Shown piece after piece: positions 16,517-25,504 of a DNA stretch of 25,504 bases. This DNA is from Chara braunii (Eukaryota > Streptophyta > Charophyceae > Charales > Characeae): positions 2,107,720 to 2,133,223 of the forward strand of contig BFEA01000027.1 of assembly GCA_003427395.1 (NCBI GenBank), in the 5' to 3' direction. Below the pieces are notes generated by a model that was not told where the DNA came from, did no database searches, and saw only the letters and a program-made list of their open reading frames with translations. The position numbers and the translations under genes are program-made. Numbering within the stretch: position 1 is the first letter of the stretch; every line of letters starts with the position of its first letter.

Positions 16517-19500
16517 TTGCCTTCCACTTTTAACACTGCAATGAAGTTGGGTTTTAAAAGAACGAAGGGGCCTGGCTCATTGCTCTTTTATCAGGGAACA
16601 GTGAGGCATGCATTGTTCAAACAGATGGGTGCCCCGTATGCTCGACCGGGAGAGACGACCCCTGCCCGCTACAGAGGAGGGCTGCCAGGTTTCCTAGCAG
16701 GAAAAGGGAGAAATATTCCTTCATCACAAGGGACCACCCTGAATACCCAGCCGCCTATCCCAGAACTTCTCGCAAAAGGAAAGGAGTCAAAGGGTCAATC
16801 TGTCCATTAAACGCATCAGGCAACCATCACAGTTGTCCCCACCTCCTTCCTCGCTTCTTCAGATTTTCCGCCTCTGCAGTCAACCACTAATGGAACAGAA
16901 GAGTCTTCTCTCATAATAAAGGACAAGGCAACCACTGCATCTGAAGTGCAGGATTTGATAATGAATGAAGGAAATGAGGTAAACGAAGTTGATGACGATG
17001 AAATACTAACATAGAACGAGAGGATGCATAAAGCCTCACAACCTACTCAATTTGCGCAGAAGGGTAATACAGCAGAGGAGACAGTACCACAAACAGCTCA
17101 ACAACCTTCATGGGCGCACAAGATAAGAGAATCTCTGCAAGATAAAACACTGACCATCCGACGACCATCGATAGACCCAGTGGGAACTCCAGGAGAGGAA
17201 CGTAAAGTCTCTCTCAGGAATTTGTCTTCTGCAAGGGTTTACTTTTTGTCTCTATTCCTCCTCCCATCGGAACAATTGGTAATAGACCAGGGGGGGAGAA
17301 AGACACTAATGAAAGCATATTCGCCAGACAAATTGCCTCAGCGAGACCTGGTTTACACCAAACATGCATCTAATTGGATTTTTTATGACGATGCGGCGTA
17401 CCGATCGGTCAACGATAAGATTAAATTCATTTGCAAGAGACTGGAATCGCTGAGGGAGGGGTTGGAAGGGGTTACTGAATTTTTCTTAATTCAACCTATT
17501 ACTTCTACGGTATTCACGATTTTGAGCCTGTTCGACCATGATAAGGTAAGAATGGATGCCTGGAAAAAGTTGTTTTGGGATCATTCCGAAGTTATAATTT
17601 ATCCCTGGTTACCTAAGAAAATTGGTCCAGAGGAAATGAGGGAACAAATGATGAGGGATCATTACTGGGTCGAGTTAAGGCACATCCCAATTGAAATTCA
17701 GGCTGCATTCATTCATGATTTCAGCCAACAATACCGGATAGTGAATTTCATTAATCCGCTGCCCTCCTACGTCGCCAAGAAGGATGATTACTTGATGCTA
17801 GCCCTAGATCTCCCTAAGGATCAAGTTTTCTCCCTCGATGACATTGTTCCGTTTAAGATGGGAGAACGAGTTTTTCAGATTCATACCGCTCACAAGTTCA
17901 GGCCGTGGTGTTTTAAATGCAAGGCCTACGGGCATCTCCACACGGACTATGCTTGCTCCCATCACCCCCAGCATGCGATTCACCCGGATCTGCGCCTCAA
18001 AAGAGCCCCACAAAGACTCAACAGATGGGTTCTTGTGGTAGCAGGGCATGAAGGATGGGTCTATAGGGAGGACGTGAACCCTGTAGGACAGCAGGTAGGT
18101 TGGGTGTGGGAAGGAAGGAGTGATTTCCATAAAACGCCCCGTCCCTCTTCTGATTGGCTCCCTCCCCAACAGTCGCTCTTGCAGACATATGGTCAATCAA
18201 ACAAGCAAGGATCATCCGCAAAAACACTGAACGGACGCTTAAGGAAGAATGGGACAAAGGAACACATTGATCTGAATATGGGAGGAGAAAACAACCAGCA
18301 AATGGAGTCTGAAGGAAGACACAAGGGAGGAGAGAGTGGCAATCTTCAGAAACAAAAGACCCCTTTCCCCTCCCCTTCACCATCTGGAACGAGACTCTCA
18401 CTAGGTCCCAAAGCTATGGACTACATCCCAAAGAACAGCACAATCCCATAATGGAGGGAGGTGAAGAAGAAAGGAACTGTCCAGCGGAAGGATGATGGAA
18501 TCACCACCAGTCCGGATAGAACTAACAACGCCCAGGTTGCTTCGTCCTCTCATACTATAGGCCCTGAGAAGAACAAAGAGAAAAACAGTAAGGAAAGGAG
18601 AAAGAGCGGGAAAGGAATCCAGAAAAAGAAAGGTCTAATTCAGAGACTGATACAGTCCCTATGGATGTAGACCCCTTCAAGGATGCTTTCAATCCTGAAC
18701 CAATGGAAATAGAAATCCTTCACTCTTGCGGTCCTCCCCCTTTGTTGAATCCTTTTGCAGGCAACACGTCTTCGGTAATACTGGAGTTGAATTCAATTGC
18801 CTGCAAAATCGCAGATTGGCTTCTATATAATCTAAAAGAGCAGCATCCTGCTTTGTCCACTGATCATTGGCCTCACATTTTTAATGATCTGATGGTGCTA
18901 CTGGAAAATAGTGTAAGTTTAACATCCTTTTTAATACAAGGGCCTTCAAGAGGTTTAACGTGGGAGGATATCAGTATTAAATTGCTTTCAATTGTTTCCT
19001 CTAGATTCAAGTTCACATGCCTGGGGGAAACTCATCTGCTGCCAAACATATACAACCGCTTTCTGCCACTGGTCTTAGCAGGAGATGATTCACAAGAGAC
19101 GCAACTGATATGTTCACAAGAGGGATTACAAGCAAGGGAACAGACAGTGCCACAGCTTCTGCAGTCTCAACAAGAGGCCTGTCTGGGAAAACAGCAGAAT
19201 AAGTGTCAGGTGGTAGAGCAACTCGAATCTAGTCTTGACACGTTGATCCTTTCCAACAATAGGCAAACTTCACAGGATACAACACAGGCTTCTAGGGAAA
19301 ACACCTCTGAAGGCCTTATGCTTTTCATCGAATCAGGCTCCCCCCACCCAAGTGGGGTGGAATCACATGACACAGGGGAGGATTCTGGAAATGCAAAACA
19401 ACTACAATTGCAGACTCTGCATAGTTCATCTGGGAATGGAGTCGTGACCTGCTTCAGAGAAATTATATCAGATCTCACTGGGGGAAAAACAAAATTGCTC

Positions 19501-20574
19501 ATTAATCGTCAGCAGCATTTTGTTGCCCATGGTAAGCACATCAAGGCTTATTAGAGTGGGATCCGGGATCTGTGATCCCACACTCAGTTATGTCATTTGG
19601 CAGATTCCATATTGATCAAGTGTCACGCTCCCCACTTATAGTGCAGGGACAACTCTCGGTCTCCAACATTGAATTGGGCAATGGGGGAAAAAATGTTATT
19701 AATGATGGGGGGGGAAATGAAACCGAAAAAAATAATCCAAATGTCAAAACTGAGTATATCCTCCCGGCTGCTGCTACTAGTACCCAACCAACAGAACCAA
19801 ACAACATTGGTTACAGACGAGGGGAGTCCCGAGAGAGCATGAATCAAGAAATAGTTTTATATGACTCCTCTCTGACGGTAAAGGCTCATATGGTGCCTCT
19901 ACCGGATCAACAGAATTCACAGGTAGTTGATCTCACAGAAGATCTCCTTGATAATCCCCATCAGAGCTTTCGTGCCTTGTCACCTTCTCACTCACCGCTT
20001 TCTTCTCTCGAATCTGAACTTACCTCTAAGAGGCAGAGACTGAAACACCGTCTGGCGAAAGGCCAGGGAGTATTATTTCCTGCAAAGACTGGGATTGTCC
20101 TTTTACCAGTCAAGACGAAAAGATGACAATTGGGAAGTGGGATTATCCGTACCCAAGGAAGCAATCTATGGCGAAGTAACCGTCAGGGGTACCACATCCC
20201 CCTTCCTTTTAGTTTCCATCGAGGCTGCTCAATTAGCAAGGGAGCCTCTTATCAGGCATGAAGTATTTAGATTTATCAAAAACTTCCTCCCCCCCGGAAA
20301 TACAACATCCTTAATCATAACGGAAGGAGATCAGCACTTGGCAGAATGGGATGTTTTTCTCAAATATGAGTCCGGAAAGCAGACCAATCTGAAATGGCTC
20401 AATCAGGATCTCCTCATGGAACTGCAACTTATGAAGGTCAAAGCGAGTTGGTTCTGGTCTGAAACAAATGTGGGTACATTACTGGTACGTCTCCTGAGCC
20501 AACAGGTTTTGGCACCAGGGGGCCTGCTGGACCTAGGTCAGTGGCTAGACCTGGGTAATAGTACAAACATCTAA
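16517..20574 (+). pseudogene. LINE B ORF1 (long RNA-binding protein, broken)
   Basis: One frame is readable from 16517 to 18451 with stops at 16808 and 17012. ATG 16517 or 16541 are candidate starts. A region at 17200-17800 with IYPW and HYWVELRHIPIEIQ resembles the RRM-like DUF4283 region of plant LINE ORF1. The zinc knuckle lies at 17909-17956 (C-x2-C-x4-H-x6-C). A basic, Lys-rich linker follows at 18461-18650. The frame then shifts near 18640 to PMDVD, with a conserved block (IADWLLYNL to LTWEDISIKLL, about 18800-19000) shared with LINE A. A further frame at 19572-20126 holds VVDLTED. After another shift near 20100 the last block (KVKASWFWSETNV) closes at TAA 20572. Unbroken it would exceed 1,300 residues, long for an ORF1. 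The expected role is binding element RNA. Confidence 0.82.
17909..17956 (+). other. ORF1 zinc knuckle, LINE B
   Basis: CFKCKAYGHLHTDYAC reads as C-x2-C-x4-H-x6-C, against the usual C-x2-C-x4-H-x4-C. LINE A has the same spacing at 8530-8577 (CFKCQAYGHLYTDTAC). The motif is expected to bind single-stranded nucleic acid. Confidence 0.8.
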
Positions 20575-20625
20575 TCTAGCAACTATTCTTCAGTTGATCG
20601 GTCGGATAGATAGCGCTTGTTTAAG

Positions 20626-23600
20626 ATGGATAAGTATTATTTAATTGATGCCCTATATAATAGGGACAGATCGTGGACTAAAAGGCAGGTAGACTTAGAC
20701 ATGAAATCACTCAACGTTAACGGTCTGACCTCTGCAAAGTTTGAAAAGAAGCAAGTTATCTATGATCAGCTTAAAGGAATATGAGGTACGGAATGACTCG
20801 ATGTCATCTTTATTCAAGAAACTCACTTATTGGACACAGCCTCCCATAATCATTGCCACAAACAGATCTGGCCCCGTACAACCTTCCGGGCTCACGCACC
20901 TCGTCCAGGGAGTGCGGGAGTTACAATTTGGATCCCGCCGGGGTCCAAAGTGGATCCGGTTTACTGGGCGGTCGACAAAGAAGAGGGGAGATTGACATAC
21001 ATTCTTGTGATGTTAGACCTAGAGATTGTAGTTGTCTTGTGTGTGTATGGGTCAAATGAAGCAGGTAATCGACAACCCTTCTTCAGGTCCCTCATCCCCA
21101 AACTCCCGGTAGGTATCCCGGTCATCATTGCTAGGGACTTTAATGATGTCCCGGATCGCTCATTGGACCGGTGGCGCATCCCAGACGCATGCCCAGACTA
21201 TGTAGCAGCGGATGAAGCAATGATGGTTAATGTTACCCAATCTTTTAACCTTTTTGACTCTTTTACAAGACTAAACCCCACACTTCGCACCTTTTCATCC
21301 TTTAGGAAAAACCAATCTAGGACAGCTTCGAAGTCACGAATAGATAGGATCCTCCTCTCTAAAGATCTAGAAGGAGTTGTGCAAATAGCTGATATTTTCC
21401 CTAGAAGCCCTCTACCTGAAATGGACCACGCTATGTGTGCACTCCTCCTGTCATTTTTCAAAAAGTCAGACCAAGGTAGAGGCTATTACAAGTTAAATGC
21501 ATCCCTTCTAAATATAGAAAGATTCAAAACCTATCTCAAGGATGTTTGTAATTTCTGGCGCCAACATAAGGCCATCATTCAGGATAACATAACATGGTTC
21601 AACAACGGTCTAGTTTTCCTAGGTCATAAATGCAATGAATATTCGAAGCTTTTAGTTGTTGAACGTCATTCCAATGAATCAAGACTTTACTAACGTATTC
21701 ATGAGTTGCAATCACAGGAAAATATTTCAAACAATGATGGGAATAATGAGACAGTTGCCCAAGAAATTCAGGAATTAGAGGATCGTCTCCTTTCCCTCAT
21801 GGAGTACCGATGGCAGGGAGCCCGGATCAGGGGAAAGCTTCATCAAGCTGCTACTGAAGGAGCAATGGATGCTAGGTTTTTTGCTATGGCTCAGGCTTGG
21901 ACAGGTAGAACAGTTATTGAAGCCCTTGCTCACCCTCAACGACAAAATGAACAACTCGCAACATCTACGGCAGAGTGCACCAAAATCGCAAGAAACTTTT
22001 TCAAATCCCTCTTCCTTTCAGAGACAGCAACCACTCCTGTTAACCAACGTATCAAGGATATTGACGATTTTCTAAAACCATTGAAAATTTATTTTCCCGA
22101 CTCTCAAAGGGACCTACTAGAAAGTCCGCTAACAAAAGAAGAGATATGGACTGGCCTGATGTTCATGGAGGAAGAGAAAAACCCTGGAATAGATGGATTA
22201 CCTAAGGAATTTTGGGAATCTCTTTGGGATTTTATCGCTCAAGACCTAATGGACTTCTATCAGGATGTTTGGGCTTCAGGCCGACTAGGAGAGATAGTGG
22301 GGCAAGGGGTCCTAACGCTCCTGTACAAAAAGTGTGACAAATGTAATATTCGAAACTATCGCCCCATCACCCTCCTCTCAGTTGTGTATAAACTTATATC
22401 TAAAGCTCTCACTATTCGTCTTAATAAATATATAGCTGACATAATTCACCCCGCCCAGACGGGTTTTATCCAAGGAAGGAATATTCAGGATAACATACTC
22501 CGCATAAAAAATGAATTAGTCAAACTTTCTCGTCAATCTAAACATAATGTTGCCTTCATCTTTATAGATTTTGAGAAAGCTTATGACCACGTGGATTGAC
22601 TCTTCCTAGACAAATGTCTAGACAAGTTTAACTTTGGCCCGAGCTTCAGAAGATGGGTAAAAATCTTACATGAGAATGCATCAACAAGAGACATGGTCAA
22701 TGGGAATGTAGCCCCTCCTATAATGCTACAAAGATCAGTTAGGCAAGGAGATCTCATTGCCCCGCTCCTCTTTGTAATCATCATGGAAGCCTTGACAGCT
22801 CATATCCGCCACCATAAAGATATCAAGCGCATCCAAGTACATCCATACCAGAGGATGCCATACCGGTAGGTTCTCTCTTCGTTGATGACCTATCTCTCAT
22901 GGTTGATGCCGCACATGAAAACCTCGAGGCGATACAACGGATTATGAATAAATTTTGTAAACTACCAGACATGAGGATAAACTGGGGGAACAAAATCCTA
23001 GGCTGGTTGATTCACTATTAAGGAGTACGGCCTCAAGAGCAACCAATGATCAAATGACTCCCTCTTGATTCACCAGTTAGGGTTCTCGGGATTTCACTAC
23101 CAAACCTTGGCAAACCAGCATCAAATAGTGAAGCGATTTTGAAACAGGAACTCTCAAAACTCGAATTATGGAAAGATAAACATACTTCATTGCGAGGAAG
23201 AACGCTAGCGATTAACAATGTGGTCCTCGCCTCTATTTGGTATAAATCTTATGTCTGGGCGCTTGATAATGTATCCATTAAGATCTTGCAGAGGCAGTTG
23301 GTAGCATTTATTTGGCGTGATAATCATGAATCCAAAAATGTTTTCAGCAGAGTGACATGGCAATCAATAATTCAACCTAAATCCAAAGGTGGTCTTGGCA
23401 TAATTGACCCCACCACCCAAGCGAAGGCACTTTCAATTCAATGGATAAAGCGTCTGCTATTCAATCCCCAAACCCCGTGGAGTAATCTGGCTTGCGAACA
23501 GATCAGACGCCTTGCCCCTCCCACCCCAGATGAGGTTGACCCCCTAATGTTGGTTGGAGAATCGCGCCTGACCACTTCCAAGGTCGTCCCCATCAGAGTC

Positions 23601-25272
23601 CAAAAATCTGGATTTATCTGATCGCCAAGCAGTCAGAAGTGACCTATCCCGGGATCCCTTCTGGACTGATCTGCGTAAAACTTGGAGGAAACTACCCATC
23701 CCGGATAAAGTAATACCGGAAAAATGGGAAGAAGTATACCAACAATCATTATTCAATAATGCTCTCATCAGAGACTCCCATAGATGCACCCTAAACTGCA
23801 CAGACTCACCTTGGAAAGGTTGGATCAGAAGAGGAGTCACGCGCATCAGGGATATTTGGAATGCGGACGCCCAATATTGGATTGTCCTCCCGAACCTCAA
23901 CGACAGATTAAGATACTGCCACCACTAGAATGAAGCATTGGAACAGATAATAGATATAATCCCCTTAGATTGACTTAGGATCTTGAGGAAATGACCTACC
24001 CTTATTCCAAATTATTGGGTCTCCATCTATGATCAACCAGGAGTAGTAGGAAAGATTAATAAAGTGCGCCCTACTGGTGATGTGTTAATGACAGTTTACG
24101 AATTAGGGGAGGATGGGTTCCTCAAATCTATTCCACATCAGAGAACGGGACGGATCCAAAAAGACAGACTATTCAGGATTAGAATACTAGTGATCAAAGA
24201 TAGGTGGCTTGCTTATAAACCAGATACTCCTATATCCCACCTCCCGCTAGATCCTGTTAATTGGTTTTGGTCGTCTACGGTATATTCAGGACGCTCCCAC
24301 ACTCGGGCTCTTCACACGCTGTCAGTAAAATCCACATACATGATGCGGCACCCTAAGATAAATTTAAAGGATAAAATAGAAGAGTGATGGATGAAACACT
24401 TAAATGTGAGCAAAGAGGAATTACAGTCAGTTAAATGGTTTCATTCTATCAAATCCAAACCAGCTAAAGTGGCATCCCTACAATGGCAGATCACTCACCG
24501 ATGTTTGTCAACCAATGACTAGATCATTGACAAAACTACACTAGAACAAAGAGGAATAGCCCTTCCCTGATGCAAGTTCTGCAAATCTGCCTTCCCGTCC
24601 AAATTGATTCCGAAAACAATAGAACATATATTTCTTCAATGGCCAGGGTCGTTTTGGCTATGGCGTTGGTGGGACAGGATTTGGAATCAGATAGAAACCT
24701 CCCTACCATGGCCATGGAACTGGAAAGCTCTCCTCCAGGAAGCCTGGGCCCCATCATGTGTAGATAGCTTCACAACTAACCTATTCACGATTGGGAGACG
24801 AGCTGTTATTTGGGCCATATGGTCTCGCAGGTGCACATTGGAAATGGAAGATGCCCGTCTAGATGGGCCTGAGTTCACGGATACCATCAAGCAACAAATC
24901 CAACTAAAGATTAACTCTATATAAGAAACATTAAAAGAAAAACTTAAACCTTTGACAGTAAAAAAGGAAATCAAACAACACATAAAAACGTTCAATCAAA
25001 ACTGGCTTGGAGGGGAACAAGGTGGTAAAATAGGGCAGGTTAAATGGAATGGAGTCTGCGAGATTGCTCACGGTGAGCTCCCAAGGAATTACCACTTATA
25101 CTTCAATGACTGGAGCAACATTGATCCCTCCATTCCCCTCAGCCCCCTATGCTTGAGTGATCAACTGTGTCTCAGTATTGCATTTATCTGTGGAATCCAG
25201 TCCCAGCTCCTGATAAGCAGGTTGGGACTGTTAATACTGCTAGGTGCAATGGCTTATCTGGCGTCCGATTAG
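20626..25272 (+). pseudogene. LINE B ORF2 (APE endonuclease, reverse transcriptase, C-terminal zinc-binding region)
   Basis: ATG 20626 lies 51 nt after ORF1 and aligns with LINE A's start. Endonuclease motifs: LNVNG near 20710, IQETH near 20812, ARDFN near 21130 (GDFN is usual, so G to R), KSRID near 21332 and MDH near 21421. RT motifs: GIDGLPKEFW near 22189, NYRPITLL near 22351, FIDFEKAYDHVD at 22558-22596 (motif A Asp 22567), VRQGD near 22738 and FVDD at 22878-22889. One base is missing near 22841 (frame 1 to 0), and the frame returns near 23560-23630. Stops lie at 20782, 20794, 21691, 22597, 23019, 23055, 23926, 23971, 23992, 24385, 24520, 24568 and 24922. Zinc ligands: C-x2-C at 24571-24582 and His at 24625, with the last Cys changed to Trp. 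The C-terminal hydrophobic stretch closes at TAG 25270, inside M1. Confidence 0.92.
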
Positions 25273-25504
25273 GGTGAAGAGGCATAGCAATTCTCAGCAT
25301 TCCCAGATCTGAAGGGTCGTTGGGCCCACTTTTCAGCTTCAGGCTTGGTGTCTGTTCATTATTGATGATGTAAAGGGACGCTGGACCCGATTTCCAGCAG
25401 GTGCAGCTCCCCACCAATGGAACGGAGCCATCTATCCATCTAGGAGAGTAGAGGGAGTGTCTGCTCTTATCAGCACGTCCTCTACTCCCCAACATAGATG
25501 TTTA
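25258..25504 (+). other. LINE B 3' region with modules M1, M2 and M3
   Basis: M1 is at 25258-25282 and includes the ORF2 stop; M2 is at 25375-25422; hairpin M3 is at 25443-25490 (11-bp stem, one mismatch, inner loop CTGCTCTTATCAG). The region is colinear with 325-570 at the left end. These modules are the part shared with the SINE-like elements and are the likely recognition signal for the element's reverse transcriptase. That role is inferred from the general LINE/SINE relationship, not shown here. The poly(A) tail lies beyond the window. Confidence 0.8.

Larger units (their letters stand above)
16377..25504 (+). mobile_element. LINE copy B: long, nearly complete but inactive L1-like retrotransposon
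   Basis: It runs from an uncertain 5' boundary after the poly(A) at 16376 to the right edge, over 9 kb. It has ORF1 (16517-20574), ORF2 (20626-25272) and a 3' region with modules M1 to M3. The final bases GATGTTTA match the left-end copy just before its poly(A), so only the tail and the target duplication are missing. At over 9 kb it is longer than the roughly 6 kb common for L1 elements, mainly because ORF1 is long. Stops and frameshifts in both ORFs show it is not active. Same orientation as LINE A, about 1 kb downstream, but diverged enough that this is not a recent tandem duplication. Confidence 0.92.

Noticed and set aside
13606-24924. Alternative genetic code (stop codons reassigned to Trp)
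   Set aside because: TGA, TAG and TAA all occur at Trp positions, both copies also have frameshifts, and Trp is encoded by TGG in the sister copy. Decay explains this better than reassignment.
8035-25504. LTR retrotransposon or endogenous virus
   Set aside because: There are no long terminal repeats, protease, integrase or envelope-like segments. The APE endonuclease before the RT and the poly(A) tail of the related copy identify non-LTR elements.

Overview
This window is repeat-rich nuclear DNA from a eukaryote. No intact host gene, rRNA, tRNA, CRISPR array or bacterial-style operon could be supported. Two long, decayed non-LTR retrotransposons (LINEs), both on the + strand, dominate it. 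Each has an ORF1 with a zinc knuckle and an ORF2 with an APE-type endonuclease, a reverse transcriptase (RT) and a C-terminal zinc-binding region. That layout, with the zinc-binding region after the RT, is typical of L1-like LINEs of plants and green algae, so a streptophyte plant or alga is my best guess. This is inference; no species can be named from the sequence alone.

Layout. 1-591: an (AG)n microsatellite and the 3' tail of a 5'-truncated LINE ending in poly(A). 592-3581: short dispersed repeats, including three copies of a family I call B and a head-to-head pair of nearly identical SINE-like elements, one carrying an exact 95-bp duplication around a single N. 3582-4847: further SINE-like pieces, then a palindrome with two 83-bp arms. 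4848-7200: direct copies of the palindrome unit, one unassigned minus-strand ORF, and a CpG-containing stretch without a supportable gene. 7221-7990: three SINE-like fragments. About 8035-15333: LINE copy A, truncated at both ends and interrupted inside the RT by a 414-bp non-autonomous DNA transposon with a 9-bp target duplication. 15334-16376: no gene, ending in poly(A). About 16377-25504: LINE copy B, longer and more complete, running off the right edge just after its 3' hairpin.

How the parts relate. The 3' end of LINE B (and of the truncated LINE at the left end) shares three modules with the SINE-like elements: M1, around CTGGCGYCC and GGGTGAAGAGG; M2, a GGGACGCTGGACCCG core that can form a GCTGGA/TCCAGC hairpin; and M3, a terminal hairpin. 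The M3 stem differs completely between subfamilies but stays paired, while its loop keeps CTGCTCTTAYCAG. This looks like a LINE/SINE partnership in which short elements carry the RNA signal recognised by the LINE reverse transcriptase. It is the most interesting system in the window.

Aligning LINE A with LINE B by eye also shows that ten in-frame stops in ORF2 sit where the sister copy encodes tryptophan. That is a G-to-A type decay pattern on the sense strand. ORF1 is unusually long and holds two conserved blocks I do not recognise. All alignments here were made by eye; no database search was possible.
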